A stretch of 26,566 bases of DNA from JBPCIX01 sp051005875 (GCA_051005875.1 JBPCIX010000038.1:1-26566); one strand, 5' to 3'; positions 1-8,591 are shown, counted from the first letter of the stretch. Notes: generated from the letters alone by a model not told the origin. Translations and numbers: made by a program.

Positions 1-548
1 AAGCCCGTCATTTAGGCCGCAAGGACTCCGACCAGGCTTACCAGGCGGATGCTTTGTTGGCTATGGCTGAGGAATCTCGAACTGAATCCGGCAAAACGGG
101 CAATGGGGGCCCCGGGGCCATGGTCCACGTGATGGTTGATCACTCGGCCCTGATACGGGGGGAAGTCCACCCAGGTGAAACCTGTGAGATCCCCGGAATC
201 GGACCGATTCCCGTGGCCACCGCCCGGTCAATGGTCAACGACGCATTCTTGGCAGTGCTGGTAACCGACGGCACAGACATCCAAGCCGTCGCCCACATGG
301 GCAGGCTCATACCGGCAAGACTTCGAACCGCTCTAGACGCCCGGGACCCGGTCTGCGTGGTGCCCGGCTGTGGTGAGCGAAAGCGACTGGACATTGATCA
401 CATTGTCCCGGTCGAGGAAGGTGGCCCCACCTGCCTGTCCAACTGCGCGAAATTATGCCGATGGCATCATTACCTAAAGACCCATCAAGGGCACCAACTC
501 TCAGGCAAACCCGGCACCTGGAATTGGGCGGCGCCAATTCGAAGATAG
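1..548 (+). CDS. DUF222/HNH endonuclease family protein, 5'-truncated by window edge
   Basis: This is the C-terminal part of a DUF222 protein with an HNH nuclease domain. The reading frame is already open at position 3, and the residues before the first possible start (TTG at 54) align with the intact paralogue at 17025-18236 (both contain LGRK, then DQA and ADAL), so the gene begins outside the window. The HNH region shows the CVVPGCG zinc-type knuckle, the IDHIVP catalytic segment, GGPTC and then WHHYLKTHQGH. Family members are common and multicopy in actinobacterial genomes. Their biological role is not settled; DNA cleavage or mobility is inferred from the HNH fold. The next gene, the cold-shock-domain protein, is convergent. 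Confidence 0.9.
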   Translation, partial: ARHLGRKDSDQAYQADALLAMAEESRTESGKTGNGGPGAMVHVMVDHSALIRGEVHPGETCEIPGIGPIPVATARSMVNDAFLAVLVTDGTDIQAVAHMGRLIPARLRTALDARDPVCVVPGCGERKRLDIDHIVPVEEGGPTCLSNCAKLCRWHHYLKTHQGHQLSGKPGTWNWAAPIRR

Positions 549-823
549 ACCGACCCAGCCTTCCCTCAAACCCAAACAACCAGCAACCAAAACGCGGCTC
601 AATGCAAGAACGAGGCCGGGTCCGTGCCATGCGAAAACGAGGCCGGGGCTCAGGTTCCGATGCAGGGCGAGCCCAAAAGGCAACGAGAGTAGTAACAAGA
701 AGTGCCGGAGGCCCCGCGCACCAGAGGGGCACAACAGTGTTCCCTCGACCCGGCAGCGGGGTTCTGAGCCCCGGCCGTCCCAACCGACAACGGGGGGTTC
801 TGAGCCCCGGCCGCCAACTCGGG
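549..823. other. Non-coding convergent intergenic region with short G+C-rich repeats
   Basis: No convincing gene lies here. The long open frames crossing it have unbiased composition and run antisense or out of frame to the flanking genes. It holds a direct repeat CGAGGCCGGG at 611-620 and 638-647, and a 36-bp tandem duplication carrying a short hairpin (758-813, listed separately). As the gap between two convergent genes it is where their transcripts should end, but no U-tract follows the hairpins. Confidence 0.6.
758..813. repeat. Two tandem copies (36-bp period) of a GGGG-CCCC hairpin element
   Basis: A 20-bp unit, GGGGTTCTGAGCCCCGGCCG, occurs at 758-777 and again at 794-813, start to start 36 bp. 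Each unit can fold a short GGGG/CCCC stem. A related GGGGCTCAGG string lies near 645. The position between convergent genes would suit a bidirectional transcript end or a REP-like element, but the T-run of a classic intrinsic terminator is missing. Confidence 0.5.
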
Positions 824-1033
824 CTAGAGAACTCCTATTCGCAGGTTCCTTGGGCGCTCGGTTCCGCCTTCTTCTACGACATCGAAGGTTACCCTTTGGC
901 CCGTCCTGAAGAAACGGAACATTCCTGTGTCCATTGCTATCGGATCTATTTCCCATTCGGACTGTCCGTCGTCCGATGCGATTATGCCGGTCTTTTTCTC
1001 GACGTCGTATTCCTTGATTGATCCCTGGGGCAT
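824..1033 (-). CDS. Divergent cold-shock-domain protein
   Basis: A 69-residue protein with the overall cold-shock (CspA-like) OB-fold pattern: an MPQGSIKEYD opening strand, a KKTGII turn where RNP1 sits, and a C-terminal TGQRVTFDVVEEGG...RPRNLRIG strand pair matching the EGQxVxFEV...GxxAxNV region of the family. I chose ATG 1033 because the frame opens there like family members and it lies 10 nt after the stop of the upstream gene; a start at 1075 would overlap that gene by 32 nt. The nucleic-acid-binding aromatics are mostly gone: RNP1 KGFGFI reads KKTGII, and RNP2 VFVH reads EWEI. Single-stranded nucleic-acid binding may therefore be weakened or retargeted. It is probably cotranscribed with the CorC-like gene. 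Confidence 0.72.
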   Translation of the reverse strand: MPQGSIKEYDVEKKTGIIASDDGQSEWEIDPIAMDTGMFRFFRTGQRVTFDVVEEGGTERPRNLRIGVL

Positions 1034-1043
1034 GGCGTGAACC

Positions 1044-2327
1044 CTAACCTGTTTCTGCCTGGGCGGGCTCACCATTCGGCTTCGTTACTAGAATCTTGGC
1101 TATCCGGCGCCCCTTCATTTTCTCTACCTCGAACTCGATCCCATCGTGGATCACCGTGTCGCCCTCGGACGGAACCCGGCCCAGGAGCCCCCCAATCAGG
1201 CCGCCGACTGTATCCCAGTCGGCGTGCGGGAGCTCGGCCCCCAGTAATTCGTTGAGCTGCTCAATCCCGAACCTGGCAGTCACACGCAAGGCATTGTCAT
1301 CGAGCATTTCCACATTCGGCTCTTCCTTGTCGTATTCATCACTGATCTCGCCGACGATTTCCTCCAATAGATCCTCGAGCGTGGCCAGGCCGGCGGTGCC
1401 ACCGTATTCATCAACGACAATGACCATGTGCGCCTTCGCTGTTTTCATTTCCTTTAACAGGTCGGCGACTTTCTTCGATTCCGGAACGAAGGTCGCCTCT
1501 CTGGCCACATCCGCTGCCTTCCTATTTCTTGCCGGCCTTCCGTTGTGCAGCTTTCGGATAACGTCCTTTTGATACACGATTCCCATCACCTGGTCGATGG
1601 TTTCGTTTATCACCGGAATTCTCGAGTAACCCTTCTTCAGGGTCAGTTCCAGAACTTGCTCGAGGCTCGCCTGCCCGTCGATACAAATCATGTCTGGGCG
1701 GGGCACCATCACTTCGCGCACAACGGTGTCGGTGAACTCGAATATCGAGTGGATCATGTCGCGTTCATCGGCCTCAATTACTTCTTCAATCTCGGCCATT
1801 TCGAGCATCGATTTAATCTCTTCCTCGGAGGTCAGCGGTCCTTTGGGAAGACCGTGGCCCGGCAGGATCAGGAGGAATAACCGGCCGGCCGCAACGAGCA
1901 GCCCTGAAAAAGGCCTTAGTACCTTTCCTATGAAATAGGTAGGTCGCGCCGAGGCCAGAAGCACTCTGTCGAGGCGCTCCAGAACCCAGGTCCGGGGAGC
2001 GATCTCAGCGACTTCAAAAAGAACGAAACTCATACAAACAATGGCCACGACCTCTGGAAACGAAGTTCCCGAATTCATAATCAGGCTGGTTGCCAAAACG
2101 ACCGCCGTCACCCGGGCCACCAGCATGATCAGCAATACGCTGGACAGGAATCGCGGCGGGTTCTCGGCGATGTGAACAAGCAATTTCCCGCGCTTTGGCT
2201 GAGCTTCCGCCAACTGCGCCGCTCTGCCCTTCGATAATCGGCTCATGGAATTGACCCAGGTTGAGGCAAAAAACGCCACGGCAATGGCGAAAACAGCTAC
2301 GGCTATTTGGATAATCTTGCCGGTCAA
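1044..2327 (-). CDS. CNNM/CBS-domain membrane protein (CorC/HlyC family)
   Basis: A 427-residue protein with a CNNM-type membrane domain (hydrophobic segments at about 5-27, 62-110 and 135-155), a CBS-domain pair (about 205-330, beginning near VREVMVPRPDM and including IVVDEYGGTAGLATLEDLLEEIVGEI, a hallmark of the family) and a C-terminal CorC_HlyC transporter-associated domain. Relatives are linked to magnesium/cobalt resistance or Na+-coupled Mg2+ export; hemolysin in older names is not evidence of toxicity. The start is TTG 2327, overlapping the ybeY stop as TTGA. In many actinobacteria this gene follows ybeY and precedes era; here era is absent and a cold-shock-domain gene follows. Confidence 0.9.
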   Translation of the reverse strand: MTGKIIQIAVAVFAIAVAFFASTWVNSMSRLSKGRAAQLAEAQPKRGKLLVHIAENPPRFLSSVLLIMLVARVTAVVLATSLIMNSGTSFPEVVAIVCMSFVLFEVAEIAPRTWVLERLDRVLLASARPTYFIGKVLRPFSGLLVAAGRLFLLILPGHGLPKGPLTSEEEIKSMLEMAEIEEVIEADERDMIHSIFEFTDTVVREVMVPRPDMICIDGQASLEQVLELTLKKGYSRIPVINETIDQVMGIVYQKDVIRKLHNGRPARNRKAADVAREATFVPESKKVADLLKEMKTAKAHMVIVVDEYGGTAGLATLEDLLEEIVGEISDEYDKEEPNVEMLDDNALRVTARFGIEQLNELLGAELPHADWDTVGGLIGGLLGRVPSEGDTVIHDGIEFEVEKMKGRRIAKILVTKPNGEPAQAETG

Positions 2328-2776
2328 GGGCCCTCAGCTCCCGACCGGCCGATAACGCTGAATTCTGCGCTCCTCATCAACTCCGTGCTGGTTTTCGTGT
2401 TGTGGTCGTAGCCGAGCAGGTGCAGGACCCCGTGGGTTACCAACAGATCGATCTCCTCGTCCAGGTCGGGATTATTCTTCGCAGCGTAAGCTGGGCACAA
2501 GACAACTTCGCCAATCAATACCGGCGTCTTGCAGTCCGGACACTGGGGATTCTTACCGTCAATCGGAAACGACAAGACGTCGGTGGGCCCGGCATGGCTC
2601 ATGTACCGATGATTCAAGTCGGCCATTGCCTTTTCATCTACCAACGTGATGGAAATCTCACCACTGGCGCCTTCGACGGTCGCTGCGCGCACGGCTACTT
2701 CGACAACTCTTTCAACGTCCACTGCAACTTCCTGTACATCGTCGAGGACAACGGTTACGCCGGTGTGAGCCGCCAT
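2324..2776 (-). CDS. ybeY: Endoribonuclease YbeY (rRNA maturation)
   Basis: A 150-residue zinc-dependent endoribonuclease involved in 16S rRNA 3'-end maturation and ribosome quality control. The signature HGVLHLLGYDH lies at residues 115-125 and supplies the three metal-binding histidines (H115, H119, H125). The TDVLSFP strand is at 65-71. Between that strand and the IGEVVLC strand is a short insertion with CPDC (C79, C82), and a further Cys at 94, which could make an extra metal or redox site. ATG 2776 overlaps the phoH stop by one base (TAATG), and the gene's stop overlaps corC, so the three are translationally coupled. Confidence 0.95.
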   Translation of the reverse strand: MAAHTGVTVVLDDVQEVAVDVERVVEVAVRAATVEGASGEISITLVDEKAMADLNHRYMSHAGPTDVLSFPIDGKNPQCPDCKTPVLIGEVVLCPAYAAKNNPDLDEEIDLLVTHGVLHLLGYDHNTKTSTELMRSAEFSVIGRSGAEGP

Positions 2777-3759
2777 TATCTCCCCGGTGATTGCTGCTCG
2801 GCCAACTCGCTGGCCTCGCCGTAAACGCGGTATGCCTCGACAATTTGTTGAACGATCTTGTGTCTCACAACGTCACGCGAGTCGAGATGGCAAAACGTCA
2901 CTCCTTCTATCGTCCCCAGTATCTCCTGGACTTGCTTTAGGCCCGATACCTGACCCCGCGGCAGATCGGTTTGAGTAACGTCTCCGGTTATCACCGCTCG
3001 GGAACCTAGTCCCAAACGGGTCAGGAACATTTTCATCTGCTCGGCTGTTGTGTTTTGGGCTTCGTCAAGAATGATGAAAGAGTCATTCAGCGTGCGGCCC
3101 CGCATGAAGGCAAGTGGCGCTACCTCGACCGTCCCCCGCTCGAGAGCCTTGGCCGAGGCCTCGGGCTCCAGCATTTCGTAAAGGGCGTCGTACAGAGGCT
3201 TCAGGTACGGGTCGACTTTGGCGGCTATGTCTCCGGGCAAAAAACCCAGCCGCTCCCCCGCCTCTACCGCCGGCCTGGTGAGAATAATCCTTTGCACCTG
3301 CTTTTCTCGAAGGGCATGAATGGCCGCAGCAACGGCCAAGTAGGTCTTACCGGTACCGGCCGGCCCAATCGCAAAAACAATTGTGTTGTCGCGAATGGCA
3401 TCGACATATCGTTTCTGGCCGAGCGTCTTGGGGCGGATCGACCTTGCTCTAGTCGAAAGCACTGCCCCCGTCAGAACATCGGACGGCAACCCCTGGCCCT
3501 GCTTAATCATGTCGATAGAGCGATCAACCGCATCGGGAGTAAGGGTTTGTCCCCGTTTTAGAAGTTCGATCAACTCTTCGAAGAGACGGCCCACGCGGCC
3601 GGCTTCTTCGGACTCGCCGGTGATTGTTATTTCGTTGCCCCGCACCAGGATGGTTGACTCAAACCCATGCTCTATTAGCTTCAGAAGCTCATCTCGGGAG
3701 CCAAATAGGTTCACCAATTCCCGGTCCCCAGGCACCAGCACCTTCACTTCGGTCAACAT
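2776..3759 (-). CDS. phoH: PhoH-family ATPase
   Basis: A 327-residue cytoplasmic P-loop protein. Numbering from the possible TTG one codon upstream at 3762, the Walker A segment GPAGTGKT is at 133-140 and Walker B IILDEAQN has D233/E234; an N-terminal KH-like segment covers about 5-50. ATG 3759 is preferred over TTG 3762. PhoH proteins are linked to RNA metabolism and are regularly found next to ybeY, as here. A TACACT hexamer at 3772-3777 (minus strand) lies 12 nt before the start and may be a local promoter. The 44-nt gap to rsmE has a small GCAGGC-type tandem repeat. Confidence 0.93.
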   Translation of the reverse strand: MLTEVKVLVPGDRELVNLFGSRDELLKLIEHGFESTILVRGNEITITGESEEAGRVGRLFEELIELLKRGQTLTPDAVDRSIDMIKQGQGLPSDVLTGAVLSTRARSIRPKTLGQKRYVDAIRDNTIVFAIGPAGTGKTYLAVAAAIHALREKQVQRIILTRPAVEAGERLGFLPGDIAAKVDPYLKPLYDALYEMLEPEASAKALERGTVEVAPLAFMRGRTLNDSFIILDEAQNTTAEQMKMFLTRLGLGSRAVITGDVTQTDLPRGQVSGLKQVQEILGTIEGVTFCHLDSRDVVRHKIVQQIVEAYRVYGEASELAEQQSPGR

Positions 3760-3803
3760 CAATTAATGGAAAGTGTACAGGCAGGCAGGCATAAGCAGGC
3801 CCC

Positions 3804-4604
3804 TCAACCGAGTCTGCCGAAATGGAACATGAGGATCGACGAAATTGCCAAGCCGGCTGTTTCGGTTCGAAGAATCTGAGACCCGAGGGCGAAGGGGGTC
3901 GCGCCCTTTCCCGTGAACTGAAGTACCTCATCGTCGGTGAGGCCACCTTCGGGGCCTACGACCAGCGCCACCGAGCTAGGGAGACCCTTCCCAAGGACCT
4001 GGCGAAGACTTTTCGCCGCCGAGGGCGAGGCCACCAGAAACAGCTCTGCCATGCTCGCCCGGCCGACGGCCTCCTCCGGCTCAAGGGGCCCGTCTATCTG
4101 GGGCAGCCAGGCCCGGTGAGACTGCTTGGCCGCCTCGTAGGCAACCTGAGTCCAGCGCTCAGTCATCTTCGCTCGCTTCGCCTCTTCCCAGCGGGGGACG
4201 CTTCGGCCTGCTGCAAAAACCACCACCTCATCGATCCCCAATTCGGTCATTTTCTGGACGGCCAAGTCAACCTTGCCCTGCTTGGCGAGCCCCTGGAAAA
4301 CGGTCACAAAAGGCCTAGGTGGTGCAACGCCTTTCTCGGCGGTAACCTCGGCATGAATCCGGCCCTCACCAACCATTTCGATCACTGCTTCCAGAACCCG
4401 GCCCTGACCGTCCCCGGCCCGAATCCGGTCGCCGGGCTTTGCGCGCCTAACGGTGGCCAGGTGTCTTGCATCATTGCCCTCAATAACAAAATGGCCGTCC
4501 CAAAGCTGCGCTGATGACACGTAAAAATAAGGGGAGTGTGTGGTCCGAGCGCTAGGGACGGAAGGCGCCCCGTAGTCTGTCCATAAAATTCCTGGGCTCG
4601 GCAA
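3804..4604 (-). CDS. rsmE: 16S rRNA (uracil(1498)-N3)-methyltransferase RsmE
   Basis: A SPOUT-class methyltransferase that methylates U1498 of 16S rRNA in the 30S decoding centre, using SAM. The N-terminal PUA-like part includes the PYFYV strand and HLATVRRAKPGDRI. The C-terminal knotted domain contains LVVGPEGGLTDDEV and LGSQILRTETAGLA, which form the SAM-binding trefoil knot. The start is uncertain: TTG 4604 overlaps dnaJ by 53 nt but keeps the PYFYV strand, while GTG 4520 is the only other start and would remove it. Neither has a clear ribosome-binding site. It belongs to the hrcA-dnaJ-rsmE-phoH run. Confidence 0.9.
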   Translation of the reverse strand: MPSPGILWTDYGAPSVPSARTTHSPYFYVSSAQLWDGHFVIEGNDARHLATVRRAKPGDRIRAGDGQGRVLEAVIEMVGEGRIHAEVTAEKGVAPPRPFVTVFQGLAKQGKVDLAVQKMTELGIDEVVVFAAGRSVPRWEEAKRAKMTERWTQVAYEAAKQSHRAWLPQIDGPLEPEEAVGRASMAELFLVASPSAAKSLRQVLGKGLPSSVALVVGPEGGLTDDEVLQFTGKGATPFALGSQILRTETAGLAISSILMFHFGRLG

Positions 4605-5634
4605 TGTCGTCGCCGCGGAGTTCTGCGAACCTTCGAAGGAGGTCCTCTTCCTCCGCGGAAAGATCGGAGGGCACTTCTATTCCGAGCTTCACCAACAGGT
4701 CGCCGCGTCCGGGCCGCTTTAGGTTCGGAATTCCCTTGCCTCTGATTTTTAGAATGTGACCGGGTTGCGCCGCTTGAGGAATTTCCAACTCGACTGGCCC
4801 ATCGAATGTGCCGATTTTCACTCTGGCGCCAAGAACCGACTGGGTAAAGGGAAGATTGAGTGTTGCTATCAGGTTATTGCCTTCACGGGCCAGACCATCG
4901 GCCGGGGTCACGCTCATCTGGACGTAAAGGTCCCCTGCCTCGGCCCCCCTTGGGCCGGCTTGGCCTCGCCCTGAAAGCCTCAACTGCATTCCATCTTCGA
5001 TGCCCGCGGGAACCTCGATGTCAACCTTGGCCGGGCCTTCAATCCGACCCTCGCCCCGGCATTCACGGCATGGATCGTCTATTTGCTGCCCGGCGCCCCT
5101 GCAAGCCGGGCAGGTGTGGGTGGACATTACGTTTCCGAAAATGCTCCTCGACACGCTGCGGACGGCGCCGGCGCCGGCGCAAGTAGCGCAATCGGCGGCG
5201 CTGGTCCCCGGGTGAGCCCCCGAGCCCGCGCAGGTTTCACAAGGCGCCTTACGCCGAATGGAAACCTGCTTCTTAGCGCCCTTGACTACCTCTTCAAGCG
5301 TGATCTCGAGCCCCAGAACAAGGTCCTCGCCGCCCGACCGGCCGCGGCCGTCGCCCCCGAAGGAACCGCCGAAGAAGGAGCTGAAAATATCGAAAGGATC
5401 GAAATTGATACCCGTTTGGCCGGCCGTGCCGAACATGTCGTACTGGCGGCGCCGCTCGGGGTCGGAAAGGGTGCTGAATGCTTCACCGAGATCCTTGAAT
5501 TTTCTTTCCGCGTGTGGGTCGTGGGGATTTGCATCGGGATGACATTCGCGCGCAAGACGACGGTATGCCTTCTTGATCTCTTCTTCGCCGGCGTGCTTTG
5601 CCACACCAAGAGTCTCGTAATACTCCCCCGCCAT
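4552..5634 (-). CDS. dnaJ: Chaperone protein DnaJ (Hsp40)
   Basis: A 360-residue type I Hsp40. The J domain (1-70) carries HPD at 32-34, which stimulates DnaK ATPase. A Gly/Phe-rich linker runs from about 72 to 110 (DIFSSFFGGSFGG). Four CxxCxGxG zinc repeats follow (CETCAGSG, CATCAGAG, CPACRGAG, CRECRGEG), and the C-terminal substrate-binding domain carries the dimerisation region. The gene sits 12 nt downstream of hrcA, the usual pairing for the second dnaJ of actinobacteria; no dnaK or grpE is in the window, so its partners are encoded elsewhere. HrcA may regulate it, but I saw no full CIRCE element nearby. Confidence 0.97.
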   Translation of the reverse strand: MAGEYYETLGVAKHAGEEEIKKAYRRLARECHPDANPHDPHAERKFKDLGEAFSTLSDPERRRQYDMFGTAGQTGINFDPFDIFSSFFGGSFGGDGRGRSGGEDLVLGLEITLEEVVKGAKKQVSIRRKAPCETCAGSGAHPGTSAADCATCAGAGAVRSVSRSIFGNVMSTHTCPACRGAGQQIDDPCRECRGEGRIEGPAKVDIEVPAGIEDGMQLRLSGRGQAGPRGAEAGDLYVQMSVTPADGLAREGNNLIATLNLPFTQSVLGARVKIGTFDGPVELEIPQAAQPGHILKIRGKGIPNLKRPGRGDLLVKLGIEVPSDLSAEEEDLLRRFAELRGDDIAEPRNFMDRLRGAFRP

Positions 5635-5646
5635 CTGCCTAGCGCA

Positions 5647-6690
5647 CTAGTCTTCGAAGACTCGGCTGAGCGAATTGGCCACGGCTCTGACTGCAGAAAT
5701 AGTCTGCGGGTAATCCATCCGTGTTGGACCGATGATGCCCACGCTACCCTTCCTTGTGTCCGATCCGTATGGCGCGAAAATCGCAGCGCATGTACGCATC
5801 TGTTCGATGGGAACTTCCTCGCCGATGAAAACCAGCACTGCGCCTGCGTTCCGGCCGGCCTTAAGCAGATTGGACAAAACGTCAGGCTGCTCAAGGGCTT
5901 CAACAATTTGGTGTGCAACTTCGATGTCAGAAAATTTCTCCGGCGAAAGGATGTTAGCGGTGCCGCCCCTGAAGACTCGCTCGGCGACGGGCCCCACCGT
6001 AAGGCGGGTTATTTCCTTTCCTATTGAGCCGAGTTCCTTGCTGGAATCCCCAGACGCCGCGGCGCCGAGAGCTGAAACTGCAGCGGCAAGACTTTCGAAA
6101 CCTGCCCCCCGGCACTTGGTGCTGAGGGCGCCGGCCAGCGCCGAGAGTTGCTTTTCGGTCTTGTCGCTGGAGAATTCAACTACTCCTTGCTCTACTTCGC
6201 CGCTTTCGGCGATAAGCAGAAGGGTCGCACGCCGCGTGTCCCGGGGGAAAAGCTCAATTTTTCTCAGGACATTGGTTTCCGGCGCCGGAGGGGCAACCGC
6301 CACCGCAGCCGACTTTGTGAGATCCGAAAGGAGCAGCGAAATGGCGCCGAGGGCCTCATCGACTCCGTTGAAATCATGATCGAATGCCCCGTCGATGGCC
6401 TCTTGGGCCGAGGCATTTAAGTTCGGCCATTCGGGTCCGGGCCAGTTATCTACAAACCATCTGTATCCAAGATCGGTTGGAATCCGCCCCGCCGAGGTAT
6501 ACGGCTGGGCGATGTAGCCCTCATCCTCAAGACTGCCCATGTCGTTGCGTATCGTTGCAGCCGACACCTTCAGGCGGTAGCGCTCAACCAACCGGCTTGA
6601 GCCGACGGGTTGGCCGGTCTGCACATAGTCGCGCACAATCGCACGAAGAATCGTGGCTTTTCGCCTATCAAGAGTAGGAGCGTTTTGCAC
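5647..6690 (-). CDS. hrcA: Heat-inducible transcription repressor HrcA
   Basis: A 347-residue repressor of class I heat-shock genes that binds CIRCE operators. The N-terminal winged helix (about 5-75) includes TGQPVGSSRLVERY, the recognition segment SAATIRNDMGSLEDEGYI, and AGRIPTDLGYRWFVD. The C-terminal part is the GAF-like regulatory and dimerisation region, ending with RTCAAIFAPYG and the conserved GSVGIIGPTRMDYPQTISAVRAVA. GTG 6690 is the start. Only 21 nt separate it from the lepA stop; hemW, often found between lepA and hrcA in actinobacteria, is absent. Confidence 0.96.
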   Translation of the reverse strand: MQNAPTLDRRKATILRAIVRDYVQTGQPVGSSRLVERYRLKVSAATIRNDMGSLEDEGYIAQPYTSAGRIPTDLGYRWFVDNWPGPEWPNLNASAQEAIDGAFDHDFNGVDEALGAISLLLSDLTKSAAVAVAPPAPETNVLRKIELFPRDTRRATLLLIAESGEVEQGVVEFSSDKTEKQLSALAGALSTKCRGAGFESLAAAVSALGAAASGDSSKELGSIGKEITRLTVGPVAERVFRGGTANILSPEKFSDIEVAHQIVEALEQPDVLSNLLKAGRNAGAVLVFIGEEVPIEQMRTCAAIFAPYGSDTRKGSVGIIGPTRMDYPQTISAVRAVANSLSRVFED

Positions 6691-6711
6691 GATTAAAGGT
6701 TAGCACGGGCC

Positions 6712-8520
6712 TTATTTCTCCTGGTCCAGCCGAAGCGCTGCCATGAAGGCTTCCTGGGGAACCTCCACCGCGCCCACCTGCTTCATTCGCGCCTTGCCCG
6801 CTTTTTGTTTTTCGAGCAGCTTGCGTTTGCGGGTTATGTCTCCTCCGTAGCATTTTGCGATCACGTCTTTGCGAGTTGACTTTACGGTTTCGCGAGCGAT
6901 GATCCGGGATCCTATCGACGCCTGAATGGCGACATCGAACAGCTGCCTGGGAATTAGTCCTCGCAGCTTTTCGGTCATCCGTTTTCCGTAGTTGTAGGCC
7001 TTGTCCTTGTGGACTATTGCGCTGAACGCATCGACCGGATTTCCGTGCAACAAAATATCGACTTTGACAAGGTCGGCCGGAAAGTACCCCATCGGCTGGT
7101 AATCGAGAGAGCCGTAACCTTTCGTGCGGCTCTTAAGCTGATCGAAGAAATCAAAGATCATTTCGCCGAGCGGCATGTGGTAGCGCAACTCCACGCGCTG
7201 CTCGGACAGGTACTTCATCTCCTTCAAAACGCCCCGCCGATCCTGGCAAAGCTCCATCAAAGGTCCAACAAATTCAGACGGAGCAATGATCATGGCTTCG
7301 GTCACGGGCTCGCGAAGTTCGTTGATAGCCGAGGGGTCGGGCATCTCGGCGGGGTTGTGCACCGACAACACCTCTCCGGTTGTCTTCTCGACCTCGTAAG
7401 CGACGCCCGGAATTGTTATCAGTAGGTCGAGATTGAACTCTCGCTCCAATCGCTCCCGGATTATCTCCATGTGCAGCAGCCCAAGGAAGCCGCAACGGAA
7501 ACCGAAACCCAGCGCCAGCGAACTCTCCGGCTCGTAAACCAAGGCGGCGTCGTTTAGCTGGAGTTTTTCCAGAGCGTCTCGAAGGTCGGAATATTGGTCG
7601 CCTTCGGTGGGGAAGATTCCCGCCCAAACCATCGGCTTTGGCTCCCGGTAGCCGTGCAAGGCTTCGGTTGCGGGGTTGCGGGCGTCGGTGACGGTATCGC
7701 CAACCGTGGCTTCTCGCACATCCTTGACTCCCGGAATCAGGTAACCAACGTCCCCTGCGACCAACTTATCGACCGGCCGCATCGTCGGAGCAAAGACCCC
7801 CACCTCCTCGGCCTCGACAGCCGTGCCGGAAGCCATCATCTTTAGCTTTTGACGGGCCGACAATTCACCGTCTACCAAACGAACAAAGGTCACAACGCCG
7901 CGATAGTTGTCGTAATTCGAATCAAAAATAAGGGCGCGGGTCGGAGCTTTCGGATCTCCCTGAGGCGGAGGGATTCTGCGGATGATTTCCTCAAGGAGTT
8001 CGACCACACCTTCACCCGTTTTGCCGGAGACTTTTAGAATTCGCTCAGCCGGAGCGCCGATCAGCGCCTCCAACTCGGCGGCAACCCGCTCGGGCTCGGC
8101 GGCCGGCAGATCGATCTTGTTGAGCACGGGAATGATTTCCAGGCCGGCTTCAAGAGCCAGGTAAAGATTGGCGACGGTCTGCGCCTCTACCCCCTGGGCG
8201 GCATCGACCAGCAACACCACGCCTTCGCAGGCAGCCAGAGACCGAGAAACCTCGTAGTTAAAGTCAACATGGCCGGGTGTGTCGATAAGGTTGAGCTGAT
8301 AGTTCTTCCCGTCGGCCGATGGATACTCCAGCCTGATTGCCTGGGCCTTGATGGTAATGCCGCGCTCACGCTCGAGGTCCATTTTGTCGAGGTACTGCTC
8401 GCGCATTTCTCGCTCGGGCACCGCCTTGCAGACTTGCAAAATTCGGTCGGCCAGGGTCGATTTACCGTGGTCAACATGAGCGATCAGACTGAATGATCTA
8501 ACCAGTGATCGATCGATCAT
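6712..8520 (-). CDS. lepA: Elongation factor 4 (LepA)
   Basis: A 602-residue ribosome-associated GTPase, the usual family length, implicated in back-translocation and in 30S biogenesis. G1 is AHVDHGKST (14-22), then the ERERGITIKAQAIRLEY switch region, G3 DTPGH, and G4 NKID. Domains II, III and V and the LepA-specific C-terminal domain are complete, including KCYGGDITRKRKLLEKQKAGKARM. ATG 8520 is the only reasonable start. A 71-nt gap separates it from rpsT. It leads the lepA-hrcA-dnaJ group. Confidence 0.97.
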   Translation of the reverse strand: MIDRSLVRSFSLIAHVDHGKSTLADRILQVCKAVPEREMREQYLDKMDLERERGITIKAQAIRLEYPSADGKNYQLNLIDTPGHVDFNYEVSRSLAACEGVVLLVDAAQGVEAQTVANLYLALEAGLEIIPVLNKIDLPAAEPERVAAELEALIGAPAERILKVSGKTGEGVVELLEEIIRRIPPPQGDPKAPTRALIFDSNYDNYRGVVTFVRLVDGELSARQKLKMMASGTAVEAEEVGVFAPTMRPVDKLVAGDVGYLIPGVKDVREATVGDTVTDARNPATEALHGYREPKPMVWAGIFPTEGDQYSDLRDALEKLQLNDAALVYEPESSLALGFGFRCGFLGLLHMEIIRERLEREFNLDLLITIPGVAYEVEKTTGEVLSVHNPAEMPDPSAINELREPVTEAMIIAPSEFVGPLMELCQDRRGVLKEMKYLSEQRVELRYHMPLGEMIFDFFDQLKSRTKGYGSLDYQPMGYFPADLVKVDILLHGNPVDAFSAIVHKDKAYNYGKRMTEKLRGLIPRQLFDVAIQASIGSRIIARETVKSTRKDVIAKCYGGDITRKRKLLEKQKAGKARMKQVGAVEVPQEAFMAALRLDQEK

Positions 8521-8591
8521 ATTTTGATGGGACTCCTAGGGGACCGTGAAAGATCTAGCGGGGCGAGACCGGGGGAAGGCCCCTCAGCGGG

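Noticed and set aside
455..1021. 188-codon plus-strand open frame over the HNH gene end and cold-shock gene
   Set aside because: It crosses a convergent junction, is out of frame or antisense to both real genes, and shows no domain.
6688..6712. CIRCE-like half-site TTAGCAC upstream of hrcA
   Set aside because: Only one half (6700-6706) is present; the GAGTGCTAA partner at 9 nt spacing is absent, so it is not a credible CIRCE element.
7009..8037. Antisense plus-strand frames within lepA
   Set aside because: They are shadows of a strongly conserved GTPase gene and have no domain or ribosome-binding site.
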